From Phaseolus vulgaris (taxonomy: Eukaryota; Streptophyta; Magnoliopsida; Fabales; Fabaceae): DNA of 64,000 nt. The notes beneath the pieces were generated by a model. The model worked only from the letters and a program-made list of their open reading frames with translations. It was not told the origin of the DNA and searched no databases. The position numbers and the translations under genes are program-made. Where the stretch lies: the NCBI RefSeq assembly GCF_000499845.2, contig NC_023756.2:32673406-32737405 (forward strand), in the 5' to 3' direction. Numbering within the stretch: the stretch's first letter is position 1; the number at the start of each line of letters is the position of its first letter. Below, piece after piece: positions 23,276-35,198 of the stretch.

Positions 23276-24437
23276 AACATCATGTATCATCTTCAAGGAA
23301 ATCTTCTAAACCACAATCTCCTCAAAAGGCATGTTTTTTTGGGGAGTTTGAGGATGTCAAGAGAAGCTTGGCCCACACATACGAAGAATGAGACAACTAG
23401 TAGAAAGAATGCACCGGCTTGAAGAGACTCAAGAGAGATTAACTAGAGAAAGGAAGCGAGAACCTAGGCGCATTACAAGGTTTCATGGGCACTATGGGAG
23501 TGGAGAGTGAACAATTTTGATGAAAGGCGTCATCAACACCAACCACCAAAGAGTTATTTTTCTTTTGTAAAGTTATCTAGTTTTAGTGGGGATAGTGACC
23601 CAAATGTATATTTAGGATGGGAAGCTAAAGTAGAAGAAATCTTTAATGTGTATGAGGTCGAAGAGGACCAAAAAGTTAAGTCAGCTTCCTATAACTCATA
23701 ATGATGGCTTCTATAACTCATATTGGAAGGGTAAAAATAAATTTTCAAAACAAGATAATCCTTCCAACTCTTGTAAAGAATCAACCCCACAAACTTCTAA
23801 AGACAATCCTTCTCCTTCTAGGACTAAATCGCCAACCAAAACCTCAAATAAAAAATATTGTAAATGTTTAGGTTTTGGCCATATCGCTGCAAATTGCCCT
23901 AACAAAAGAACCATGATGGTAAAGGGGGGGATAGTAGTAAGTGACAATAGTGATCAATCTTTTAGGTCTAACTCCCATACCCCTTCAAAAATCCCTAGTG
24001 AAAATGAATGTGAGATACCTTGTGAAGGTGACTTATTGGTGGTAAGGCGAATGTTGGGAACAATTCCAAAACCTTTGGATGAAACCCAAAGAGAAAATAT
24101 TTTCCACACTCACTGCCTTATCAACAACAAGTTATTTTCCATGATAATAGATGGGAGTAGTTGTGCTAATATGGCAAGTACAAGAGTAGTGGAGAAGCTC
24201 AGATTACCCACTATCTCATACAAATCCCTATAAACTACAATGGCTTAGTGAAGAGGGTGAAATCATGGTTAATAAACAAGTCCTCATAACTTTTTCTATA
24301 GGAAAGTATAAAGATGAGGTTTTATGTGATGTTGTGCCATTGGAAGCAACACATATTCTATTGGGAAGGCCTTGGCAATATGATAGACAAGTTTTACATG
24401 ATGGCCATACCAATAAAATTTCTTTCAACTTCCAAGG
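23276..24437 (+). pseudogene. CRM-like gag and protease, decayed
   Basis: A frame with R-K-S-S-K-P-Q-S-P-Q-K-A matches the gag N-terminus of the near-intact copy. After stops, S-G-D-S-D-P-N-V-Y-L-G-W-E-A-K appears at about 23590-23630. About 300 bp of gag are then missing, from after D-Q-K-V-K to H-N-D-G-F-Y. The zinc knuckle reads YCKCLGFGHIAANC, with the first Cys replaced by Tyr. Protease has I-I-D-G-S-S-C (about 24145) and [10 protein letters not shown] frameshift lies near 24230. Cut at 24437 by the inverted solo LTR. Confidence 0.85.
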
Positions 24438-25458
24438 TGATGTGAGTTGATTTTAGATTGCACATTTTAAAGGTTTCACTTTTGTTTAGATTTTGGATTT
24501 TAGCAATTTAAAGGTGAGAACCCTAAGAAGATCTCCACTGGACACGAACTTAACCAAGTGGTTAAGTAAGTATGAAGGTTCACTTCACAAGGGCAAAGAG
24601 AAGAACACAATAATATGGTGGCAATGATGCAAAGGTGTCGAATTGAAGAGAACATAAAAGAGGCAACGAAACAATATTAAAATGATAAAGAGTGACTGAA
24701 TGGAAGGAACATTAAAGAACATGAAATGGAAATGGATAATGGCGCAAATAAAGAAGGAGACAGAAGTAGGGATGAAAAGAACTTATGGATTAGAAAGGGA
24801 ATTCACACCACTTGGAGCAGAGGGATTCCAGGATGAGTGATGCAAGAGTCTCCACTTGAGATGTCACTCACTCAAGATAAGATCCAGAGTCGCCACTTAG
24901 GATACTACCCACCCAAGATAAGACCCAGATAAAAAGGAGTACTCAGACTCTCAATTTACTCAAGCAGAGTTTTTTTACTTAAAATTTCAATATGTCAATA
25001 CATAAAGGTAGACACCCTTTATATAGGAATGAGTGACTTAGAGGGCAAGATGAGTGAGGGGTAGAAAAGGAAGGGGAGAGGGGTTGCCTAGGGTGTTGAC
25101 CATGGTCTAAACCATCCCTTAGGCATAGCTTCTAGAAGCTAGGGCTACATTCTAACCCTAATGGACTACGCACAAGCTAAAATGATAAATACACCCCCCT
25201 ATTATGCTAAATGAACCTACTCTAGCATATTCTACTATTTGGACCCCCAAAGTGAGCCCAAATTATTTACAACATGTTTTTATTTTTAAGAAGACTAGAA
25301 GAAAGAACAGTTGATGTTCTGGTGTATGCCCCGTTCTTCTTATGGTAAGGTTTGACAGATCTTTGGTGGGGCCTTGACTTGATTGCTGAGATGACTGCTC
25401 ACCTTGTGAATTGTCTCTTGAGTCCTTGATCATCTGTTTGTCTTCTTGGATTATATCA
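24438..25458 (-). mobile_element. Reverse solo LTR of CRM-like family
   Basis: From TGATGTGAGTTGATTT to TTGGATTATATCA on the plus strand. It is the inverse of the LTR type ending AACTCACATCA (compare 27810-27947). The host gag-pol frame stops at Q-G and resumes at 25463 with H-K-A-I-L-K-P, proving insertion. Flanking pentamers (CAAGG and TAATG) no longer match clearly. The small minus-strand ORF at 25263-25532 is LTR sequence. Confidence 0.85.
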
Positions 25459-25942
25459 TAATGGCATAAGGCTATCTTAAAACCCATCCGTCCCAAGGAA
25501 GTTAATGAGAACCAAATAAAAATAAAAACCAAAAGAGAAAATAAAAAAAGGAGAGGAGAGTAAAACGGGTCTCATCTTGTTGACCCGTACAAAAATAATT
25601 GGGCCTTCTAGGTATACTTCTTCCTTCTCTTTTTTATTCACAAATAATTCTAAATACTTGACATATTTGATAAAGAAGTTTAAGGATAATCTTTCAAAAA
25701 TCTCATAAAGGTTTTTCCCTTCTAAGAAGATTTTTACAAATAAATCATCTATTCCCTGAACATTATGTACAAACATGGCCTGTATCTAGAATTCACCCAT
25801 GTGAACTCCTCAAGCTTCATGGACATAAATTTGTTTCACATCCTAAACTTAGAAATATTTTTATCTTCTTTGTGAACAAACTAACTATATTATTTACAGG
25901 AGTTCTAAATTCGAGGTCGAATTCTTTCCAACTTGGGGGGCA
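25459..25942 (+). pseudogene. CRM-like pol remnant (linker fused to integrase tail)
   Basis: G-H-K-A-I-L-K-P-I-R-P-K-E-V-N-E-N-Q resumes after the solo LTR. Heavily decayed linker follows, then S-R-S-N-S-F-Q-L-G-G just before the 3' LTR, equivalent to the last integrase residues of the intact copy. At least 2.5 kb of pol are absent. Confidence 0.65.
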
Positions 25943-27947
25943 TGATACAATCCAATTAGCTAAGAAGATGACCAAGGACACAAGAGACACTTCCCACTTT
26001 GATCAATCATCTTAGCATCCTAGACAAGGCCCCACCAAATATTGAAAGGATCTCAGCAAAAGAAGAACTAGGCATAAACCAGAGTATCAAATGTTCTTTC
26101 TTCTGATCTTTTTACAATACAAATGTTTGTAAATAATTTTGGCTCACTTTGGGGTTCCAAATAGAAGAATAAACTAGAGTAGGGTGTGCTTAGTAATTTG
26201 AGTAGGGTGTGTTAGAATTGTAGGCCTTAAACAAGAGGGGGTGAATTGTTTTTAAATGTTTTTCGAAATTATTGAAGGTATGAAGAGAATCAAAGAAGAA
26301 TCACAGCCATAGGAATCAAAGAATGCAAGATAGAAAATAGTTTTAGTTGAATTCCAGAAATTCAACTGGTTGTTTCTGCGACTCAACCGGTTTTTTTATC
26401 AGTAGTGTATAAAAACAACTAAAAATAGATATACAAGAGTTAAGGGAGAGAAAGAATCACACTAGCAATTTTATACTGGTTCACTCTTATACCAAGAGCT
26501 ACATCCAGTTCCCATAAACCTCTGGGTATCCACTAAGTAATCAAAAACCAGATTACAAACACAACCACCAAAGAAGTGATCTTGATCCCCTCAAGAACAC
26601 ACACTTCCTTTGGCACACACAATCACACCAAAAATCAGAACACACTCTGACTCTGTGAACACAAGTCCTTACAAAAATACAATTGAAGGAGGAAATAGGA
26701 TTGATCACACCTGATACAAATTAAATCAAAGTACACATCAAGTCCTACTTCACTCTTAGAGAAATATCCAAAGCTTTAAGAAATCTTGGAGAAAACTTGA
26801 TTTCAAAAAACTGATCTTCTAACTCTTTTGCTAGGAGCGTATAACAAAACATTTATACTCCAACTAGCAGTTAAAAGCATTTGTTATTAAAGACAAATCA
26901 GTTTGAAAACATTTAAAGCAAATTTAACAAACTTAACAAAATTTTGTTAAGCCAGTTAAAAAAACAGTCGGTTGTTTTGTCGAAACAATCGATTGAATTG
27001 ACAGCAAAGTCAACCAAGTTCAAATCTGTCAATACCAGTTTCAAAAACCTTAAGTACGAAACAATCGATTAAAACAATAAAACAACTGGTTGTTTTTCTG
27101 CTTCTTCATAAAACACTCTTGTAAAAAAAATTGAATTAAACTAGCTTTTGGATTCAAACTAAGAGTGAATTAACAAATTCAAACTACCCCAGAACACACC
27201 CAACTAAGCTACAATCACCCTTCAAGCAATCCAAGGAGATTTGGAGTCATCAAAGCTCTTCTTTAACAGGGTGTGCTTAGTAATTTGGGCTTGTGCCAAG
27301 CCCACCTTTCATGACAAATGCTTCTAGGTTTAGGGTTTCTTTGACCTACCTTCTAGAAGGCTTCTCACCCATGACACCTTTACCCTTCTATCTTGTTCTA
27401 CAAGAGACTCTCTCCTATAAATAGAGTGTCTTGCCTCATGTATTTCACACCATGAATTTTGAATAGAAAAGAAACTCTACTTGAGTGATTAGTGAGCTTT
27501 GTCTCCTAAATTGTTCTTGTGTCTTATCTTGGGTGTTTGTGCACTTCATGTGGTGGATCTTCACCACTTATCTTGGAGCCTCCCACCCTCCAAGTGGCGT
27601 GAATCATCCCCTCCATTCCATAAGCTTCCTTCACTCTTTCTCTTTTCTTTCCATGCATTTGCTCCTTCCTTTTCTTCATGTTGTTTAATTCCTCCTTTAC
27701 TTTCGGTCATCTTCATTCATTCCTTGCTTCATTTGTTCTTTATTTCCACACCATTGCATCATCCACGCCATATATTTGTGTTTTTCTATTTGTCCTATAA
27801 AAGTTAACTTTCACACTTACTTAACCACTTGGTTAAGTTCGTGTCCAATAGGGATCTTATTTGGGTTCTCACCATAAATTGTAATCTCAAAAATCATAAA
27901 CAAAAGAGTAACCATAAAATGTGCAATCTTAAAATCAACTCACATCA
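25943..27947 (+). repeat. 3' LTR of the deleted CRM-like element, split by a SIRE-like solo LTR
   Basis: Starts TGATACAATCC at 25943 after the purine tract TTGGGGGGCA and ends AACTCACATCA at 27947. TATA box TATAAATA at 27417-27424. Removing the inserted 26210-27268 block leaves roughly 950 bp, similar to sister LTRs. A local duplication of AGTAGGGTGTGCTTAGTAAT-type sequence sits at the insertion point. ORFs at 27485-27807 are within the LTR. Confidence 0.85.
26210..27268 (-). mobile_element. Solo LTR of the SIRE-like copia family, TSD GGGTG
   Basis: A 1059-bp block from TGTTAGAATTG to CTTTAACA with perfect GGGTG duplications (26205-26209, 27269-27273). Same family and orientation as 2928-4000 and 56895-58011. 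It contains paired CAACTGGTTG, CAACCGG and CAATCGATTG-type motifs. Confidence 0.95.
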
Positions 27948-28477
27948 ACAACCATGTCTTCCGAAATATGTCTTGATTTCATTTTATTTATTTAATCTGA
28001 CATGATGGATATTCATTGAAGTGGTGTGATTATGTGTTTTACATAATGATATTACTTGTAAGTCATTAATTTTGAATCATCAACTTACTCTATATTTGTA
28101 TATTTTTTGGCCTACTATGATCATGTTATGTTACACGTGCGCAAGTGTTTTGATAAGTGAGAGAGATGCTTTTAAATCCCAAGGATAAGCCAGAAGATAA
28201 AAATGTTTGTATACATATATAATTTTATAGCACGTAACAAAATCTCGCAGTAATAAAGACTATTTTTGTACTTGATACAATTTATATATTATATATATAT
28301 ATATTAGTATCAGTCAATGCAGTTTATTATTATGCACTACGTATGATAATGATAACAATTTCTAGGATCGTTACACTTTTTTTTGTTGTTTTAAGGTTAC
28401 TATTTGATTGCCTAAGGATTGCGAAAGATTCACAACTATTATTACGTAAAAGATGTGCACTTTATATATTAAAGTTA
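27948..28477. other. Intergenic stretch without recognised feature
   Basis: AT-rich with a (TA)n run near 28285-28305; no gene or repeat edge recognised. Confidence 0.5.
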
Positions 28478-28739
28478 CACTACAAGAAAACGTGTTATTA
28501 ACTACATAAGATTTGCGTCGACGAAGAGAAGGACATGAATTGTGTCGATCAAACACACAAAAAGTCAACACAAACCAAATGTTGTGTGGGTTAGTCCGCA
28601 CATGCTAGACATGAAAAGAAAGTGAAAACAAAAATATTGTTTCAACTAGACTGACGCATAAGGTAGAAATACTGTGAAGTATGTGTCGGCTTGACCAATG
28701 ATGTATGTGTAGAAAGCAATTAATTTTGACGCATAAGTA
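28478..28739 (+). mobile_element. CACTA terminus fragment
   Basis: CACTACAAGAAAA at 28478 is the canonical plant CACTA end. It is followed by subterminal motifs such as GCGTCGACG, GTGTCGATC, GTGTCGGC and two TGACGCATAAG copies (28651 and 28727). The opposite end was not found. A LINE insertion begins directly after the second TGACGCATAAG copy. Confidence 0.6.
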
Positions 28740-29289
28740 TTTTTTTGATCAGCAACGAATTAATAAAAATTAAAAGAGACAATTTAGGGGTGTCCCAACC
28801 CGTATACATCAGACATTAAAGTCTAGACTGTACGCATAAGCTAAACAGATTCTGCTAGACATAATAGAGCCAACCTCAAATTTATGGTTTACCCATTTAC
28901 CCCAACAGACAGAAACACCACAAAAGACCCTCACTCACCACCTAAGACAAAACCAAACTTAACCCTTATAGAAGACCGCGAAAACCTCCCCAGCACACCA
29001 TATCAGCACTCTATAAAACCACCAGCTCCCTCCACGCCAAAAAAAGATACGCTAAGTTAACGGTGTTGAGTAACACCCATTCTCCACCACAGGCTCTATA
29101 CTCAACAGTCCCCTGTAACTACCGCACACCAACCACGCAGCTGCTCATCCAGAAACAGTGGATACTGATAGGGAACCTGCTTAACTTCTTGTGCTTTGAA
29201 TAAGACACCTGAAACTCCAGTCTGTTATCAAGTCTTTAAGCTTGCAGGCTTTACCAGAGTACCTTAAGCAACTTACAACTCGAGACGCC

Positions 29290-29800
29290 CACAACCGATG
29301 CCCTCTACATTCACCTCGCCACGCAACGAGTTACCCATGCACATTGCCTCCGGCGACCACCGACTACGTCCATAAAGAGCACGCCACTTCCTCGACCAGC
29401 GATTATCTTTGCATAACTTCGACGACCACCGACCGACGATCATGTTAGCCTTTGCATCATTTCGACATCCACCGCATATGGGGAACGCCGCTTCCTTGAT
29501 CGGTGATCATATTGACCATCGCCGTTTTTTATAATCGGCGATCATGTTGAGCGTTGCCATCTACGATCGCCGTCTGCACATAAATGGAGAGCGTCGTTTC
29601 ATCAACCGGCGATCATGTTGAAATCGCCGTTTCAATTACCGGCGATCATGTTGATCTTTGCACAATCGGCGATCACCGACTACATACAAATGGGTCATGC
29701 CGCTTCACCGATCGGCAATCAAGTTACCCTATGTAAAGCACCACTTCACCGACCGGCGATCATGTTGACTTGCATACCTTCGACGATCACCGACTGTAGT
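29290..29800. repeat. Dispersed CGGCGATCATGTTGA repeats in the LINE 3' region
   Basis: At least five close copies of CGGCGATCATGTTGA or variants (near 29545, 29608, 29640, 29755, and weaker ones at 29430 and 29500) alternate with GATCACCGAC and GCCGCTTC phrases at irregular 40-110 bp spacing. The block is GC-rich against an AT-rich background. ORFs at 29242-29448 and 29615-29863 arise from it. Confidence 0.7.
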
Positions 29801-29950
29801 ATCATCCTCTCCAGATTTTCTACTTCAGAGACCTACTGTACCCATTTCACTTCCTTTCTCTGACCATAGTGGCTATTACCCGGTCCTTACCCTCATTCTT
29901 TCCAACAGCACCACCATTAGCCCGTCTAGCCTGCTATATGCCTCCCCTTG

Positions 29951-30575
29951 TTATTTGATACTGCAAATGCATGTCAGCGGGTTCATAACCCATTCTGCAT
30001 AGGAGTAACAAAAATTATTTTCCTTGTGCTTCAACCATAACGACGATTTAAGTTGGGCATTGTGAAAAACTTCTTCTACATCTACAACTCTTTGATTGAA
30101 GACAATGGAGTTTCTATGTTCCCATAGACATCGGACTACGGTTGCCCACACACCTTTCCATACCAGGTTTTGTTTATAGGAGTGTTGAGGGAGGGAAAAA
30201 CCTTCAAAATTGGTCCTAAGATTGTTGTGTTGGGCAGACCATATACCGACCCATCTAAAGCATAAGTCTCACACCCGCACTGCATACTTGCAGTCTATAA
30301 AGAGGTGCTGACACGTTTCCTCCTTGGTCTGGCAAAGGGCACATTCTGTGGTGTTCACCATCACCCCTCTCTTGCTCAAACACTCCCTTGTTGGTAGTCT
30401 ACCCAAGAGCACTCTCCACGCAGTGATCAGCACATTAGGAAACGCATTTGTCTTCCATAGATAGCCAAACGGCGATATTTGTGTTCCTCCGTCGGGCTCT
30501 TCAAGGCATTTATATGCAGACTTTACTGTAAAGTTCCCTGATTCATCCCTCCTCCATACTTGCTTATCCTGTTCA
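29951..30575 (-). pseudogene. LINE ORF2 C-terminus (RT zinc-binding domain)
   Basis: On the minus strand the frame reads W-R-R-D-E-S-G-N-F-T-V-K-S-A-Y (about 30550-30505). A-W-R-V-L-L-G-R-L-P-T-R follows, then the zinc-binding CALCQTKEETCQHLFIDC (about 30345-30290). A single stop at about 30268 follows, then the last 66 codons with W-E-H-R-N-S-I-V-F-N. This is the zf-RVT domain at the end of plant L1 ORF2 proteins, downstream of RT. The catalytic RT part is absent. Confidence 0.85.
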
Positions 30576-30577
30576 TC

Positions 30578-31120
30578 CTTTTTAATTCTTTTTATTATAT
30601 ATATAGATTTATTTGTTTTAAATTTATTGAATTTACAATATTGTAATAAATATTTTACTTTTCAATCATTTATTTTAGAATGAAATTTAAATTTTGATAT
30701 AAATTAATTAAATATAATTTGTTTAGTTGATTAAAGTGTTTAATATTAAAATTATTTAAATAAATTATTTGAAAAAGTTAAGAAAGAAATGAAAAAATAG
30801 AAAAATAATAATATCCACAAATATATTCGTAGGTAAATTCAATATTATTATTACTATATATTTTTATTAACATTATTAATATTTTTATTCATATTATTAA
30901 TAATAAGAATATTTTTATTCATATTATTATGATAATATTAATAATATTAAAAAATATTAATAATATTAGTAATATTAATTTTAATATTTAATAATAATAA
31001 TAATAATCATATTATTAAATATTAATTGTATTAACAATATTAATAGTATAAATGGTATAGTAATATCAATAATATTATTATAATTTATACCTATATATAA
31101 AGAGATTTTTCTCATAACCG
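30578..31120. repeat. Low-complexity (TAA/TAT)n region
   Basis: Runs of TAATATTAATAATAT-type sequence from about 30830 to 31090; no gene. Similar low-complexity DNA recurs at 32755-32920. Confidence 0.7.
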
Positions 31121-31439
31121 TTCTTTTGGTGTACACATTACTTTATCATTTTATCCTTAAACCAATACTTTATTTTATTATCTTTTAAATATATAATAAG
31201 AGATTTTTTGTCATTTTATTGTTATCTTGGACATTCCTGTCATTTTTTGTTTTTGGTATTCACTGTTCTTTTTTTTTTAATTGTATAATATGAAAACTAT
31301 AGGTAACTTTCTTAACAATTTCTCACTTCCCACTTCACTCTCTATCAAAGACAACTTCTCATTACCCTCTATATAAAAAACAACTTCCCACTACCCTCTC
31401 TATCTAAAACAACTTTTGACTTCTCTTTCTCACCCTTAA

Positions 31440-32000
31440 ATTGATCAGTTACAATATTAATGTATTTAAAGCATTACTCCCTTCTCTCACATCCTTTTCT
31501 ATTTTTTATTGGAGACACGTGCTTCCATTCTCATTTTTTTTCTCTCTTTCTCTTTTCTTTTCTATCCTTAAACTGGTCATTTGAAATATTAATGTATTTA
31601 AAACCTCACCCCTTCTCTCACTTCCTTACAATATTAATCCCCTCCTCTCACATCCTTACAATATTAATGTATATGAAGTCTCACTCCCTTCTCTCACATA
31701 CTTTTCTATTTTCTCTTGGAGACACACTTCCATTCTTTTTTTTTTCTCTTTCTCTTTCTTTTTTCTTTTCTCTCCTTAAACAAACCAGTTGCGATATTAA
31801 TGTATCTAAAGCCTCATTCCCTTCTCTCACATCCTTACAATATTAATGTATCTGAAACCTCACTCCTTTCTCTCAGCATCCTTTTCTATTTTCTATTGGA
31901 GACACATGCTTCCATTCTCACTTTTTTTCTCTCTTTTATGTAGATACATACTCCCATTCTCCTTTTTTTTCTATTTTTTTTTTCATTTTGTTTCATCTTC
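31440..32000. repeat. Pyrimidine-rich tandem repeat region
   Basis: A unit beginning ATATTAATGTAT and continuing with CTCACTCCCTTCTCTCACATCC plus a T/C-rich tract with GGAGACAC recurs with different truncations near 31455, 31588, 31660, 31793 and 31842. Phrases GGAGACACRTGCTTCCATTC occur at about 31511, 31719 and 31899. The overlapping Phe/Ser-rich ORFs here are by-products of the repeats. Confidence 0.75.
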
Positions 32001-32099
32001 TTTAGATGCATTGTGTTTTTGTATATAGGATTTTGTATATAAATTTTGTATTGGTTTACACAGAGTGACTCTTCATCCAATGCACTCTCGTCTCCAATT

Positions 32100-35000
32100 C
32101 CCCCTCACTCACTCAAATTCCTTTAGTCTCAAATAAGTAAGTTTCTCAATTTCTTTTTCATAAGACATTACAACCTAACCACGCTTTGTTGTCTGCGTTT
32201 CAAATATCCACATGGTGTTGTTACTTATTTCTTCATTATTCTTTCCCTAAATCTTTTTTCTTTTTTTTTCTTTTATTAAAGACTCAATAATGTTCTATTT
32301 TTTTCTTATCAAAAGTACTAAAATAATTGTTTTATAAACATTAACCATTCACCACTTCTTTTTTGTCTTCAAAAATAATTTTTAAAACTAAAAAGAGATA
32401 AATGTTTTATTAAGCTTATTTACATGTTTTTGTTTCGTTCTCCACCTTCTTGGATACGAAGGTGTAGAAGTTATTAATCCAAAGGGGTAAAGAAGACCAG
32501 AGGAGGAAGCATAGAGAAGAAGATGAAAACAAGTGTTTATTTATGTATTTATTTTTTCTATTGACTCTTTTATGTAAAGAAAGAGATGCTTACTAGAAGA
32601 TGATGCAATCATATATTTGTATTTGTTTGGATGTAACATTAATGATTAATGGTGAAACTAAAGTTATTAAAATAATCTTTCTCATTTGTATATTTAATTG
32701 ATGAATTTAATTTTAATAAATCTTAGATACATGTAATATCTTTCATTTAGTTTTTAATATTAAATATAACAATATATAAATAATAATATTTCCGCTAATA
32801 ATTAATAATATTAATATATAAATAATATTATCATAATAATTAATAATTGTGTAATATTAATAATATTAATAATAACTATAATAATCATAATAATAAGTAT
32901 AAGTCTAATAATAATTATATAATAACAAATTTTGTCAGCGTAATGCTTAAATGTTCTTGAATCACTCAATAAACTTAGATTCGTGTCCATCTTTCAACGG
33001 TTGTTAGTAACATAAATAATAATAAAAAAAGATATGTAAAATTATTAGTTTGTGTTGATCTATATTATGAGTTATGAGTTGATAAATATATTATTTACGA
33101 ATTGAGATTATAAGTAATTTACTATCTCAGTTACCTAAAGACACATGTATATAGATACCAGATTATTTACAAATTTTATTTCATAAATAATCTGATTTAT
33201 ATACAAATTTTTATTGTAAATAAATTCAATTTTTCGTTTATCATGAAGTTGAAATCACTAAATATATTATATTTTTCACCTGAGAAAATGGTACTCTTCT
33301 TTTTAATAACAACAATATATAATTATTATTTGTTATATTGAGTGATAATCATTGTAATAATTATATATACGATAAAGAAATGTATACTTTGGATCCATTT
33401 TTTTTTTACTTCCATGTTATTGTATAATTATTATGTCTCTCTTTCACCAAACAGTGAAAATACTTTTTTTCCACGGTGTCTCAGGCTTTCTTTGTTTTTT
33501 AGATCATTCACGTAGCAAACTAGGAGGAACCAAAGAAGCAAGGCAGGAACGGTAATTCCGAAGAGGTGAAGGAGGTGGACCACCGTTGTCTCCGGACAAA
33601 AGGCGTTTTGTAGCAAAAATTCAACTTATGTCGATATTTGTTCCTTCTAGATGGTAGTTATTTTTCATCACCTGGCAGCAGCTACTTTCTTACCAGAGGC
33701 ATTTATTATAACTCCAAAATGGTCACTTTCCCGTTACAGTCACTTGTTCATTTTTCTGATATGTCGACCATTACACACTTATCGTCGTAAATTAATCACA
33801 CTTGTTTAATCCACTATATATAATAATCTTAATAACACAAACTTGAGATTAATAAATCAAACTTTAAGGCCACTTTTAATTATTGTTGTTGTGAAAACAA
33901 TATAGTTTGGCGTGTCATGTATTAAAGTCAAATAATTAATACATTTTTTTCTAAACATATTTAAAAGAGAAAAGTATAAATTTTTATATGAATCATATTT
34001 TGTTTATGCATAATTGTTTTTTGTATTTTTTTTCTAAATTTTTTTCTTTAATTGGTAAATAAGTTAATTTTAATTTATAAAAAATATTTTAATTTTTCGC
34101 TAAAATGTATTTTGTGTGGTTTTAAAATTTTAAATATATTTTCTTAATTTTTTTTCTCGTATAATTTTCGTTCTTCTAAAATACAGACCCTTTTTTAGGA
34201 TTGTTAGAACTAAATTTTCCGATATAAAAAAAGAAGGATTGTTAGAACTAATATAGATTACAGTTTTAACATGTAAATTTTATAATTAACACTATCATTT
34301 CTATACGTTTTTCATTATTTATTTATTATTATTATTAAAGACTTAAAAGTATCTATTTAGAGGAACGAAAATAATACGAAATTTTTTGGAGAAACATATT
34401 TAATATATTTTTTAAAGTTCCACAGATGTGTAACTGTTTTTTTTTTTCTTTTTTATGTTTCTTAGAAGTGACTCTAGATAAATTTGTTGAGCACTAAAAT
34501 AAGTGATTAATTCTTCCATTAATGTTTTTCAGAGAATGAATAATTTCTCAATCATCGGTTTGGATTCATCATTACATAATAATACTCTAATAGACCAATT
34601 CTCTTATGTCTTCCTATCATTTTTAGGATAAAATAATATATATTCCTACTTAAGAAATCTTATTTAAATTCAAATACTCAAGAGGCATCTATTAGTTTTA
34701 TCCTTTTTACATTCTTAGAAATAATCGATATTTTTTTACTTGATACTTTCCACGTAAAGTTACTGAGAAGTACCGACAACAAACATCAAGATTCTGATAA
34801 TGATAAAAATTATTCAGATAATATTCCTGTGGAAAACTCATCACCGTCAATACATGTTTACGTTTCAACTTACCAGTTAGTTAATGGTTTTTTCACCACA
34901 AATTCACAAATGGCCAATTCTCGTGACGCGAGTTTTGCTGTATAAAAGGAATTGCACATTGTACCAAATTCCTTGCAAAAACCCTATTTTGTCGTAGATC

Positions 35001-35198
35001 AATTTCATTTAATCTGAAAACATGCCCTGACATATCTATATTCATAATTAATGTCGACAATATTGATAATTTACGTGAACTTCCACACCTACTGATTCTT
35101 TATTGAGAAAGATATTCAGATTTTATACAGCATCACACTTTTCTAAACATTAACATTATTGATTCCATCAATCTCACTCCTTCTCTAATTCTATACTA
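32100..35198. other. AT-rich intergenic DNA downstream of the glycosyltransferase
   Basis: No supported gene. It holds low-complexity AT DNA (32750-32920), a 61-codon minus-strand ORF at 33431-33616 without recognised family, and a TATAAAAGG string at 34941 on the plus strand that has no coding region behind it. Confidence 0.5.

Larger units (their letters stand above)
23271..27947 (+). mobile_element. Internally deleted CRM-like element with nested insertions
   Basis: Gag starts near 23276, protease follows to 24437, a reverse solo LTR is inserted (24438-25458), and coding resumes at 25459. The frame then jumps from the protease-RT linker directly to the integrase tail (about 25895-25942), so RT, RNase H and most of integrase are deleted. 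A PPT-like ACTTGGGGGGCA precedes the 3' LTR at 25943. No 5' LTR was found. Confidence 0.75.
28740..30577 (-). mobile_element. 5'-truncated L1-type LINE
   Basis: The minus strand ends in coding for an RT zinc-binding domain (30575-29951), a long 3' untranslated region, and a 3' terminus near 28740 reading GCTGATCAAAAAAA, a common plant L1 ending with short poly(A). The 5' part (endonuclease, most of RT) is missing, as is usual for truncated LINE insertions. No target-site duplication could be defined. Confidence 0.75.

Noticed and set aside
33431..33616. 61-codon minus-strand ORF with a hydrophobic stretch
   Set aside because: Short, no recognised family, no promoter or neighbouring exon that could be supported.
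34941..34949. TATAAAAGG string resembling a strong TATA box on the plus strand
   Set aside because: No coding region follows; the next gene is on the opposite strand and ends there.
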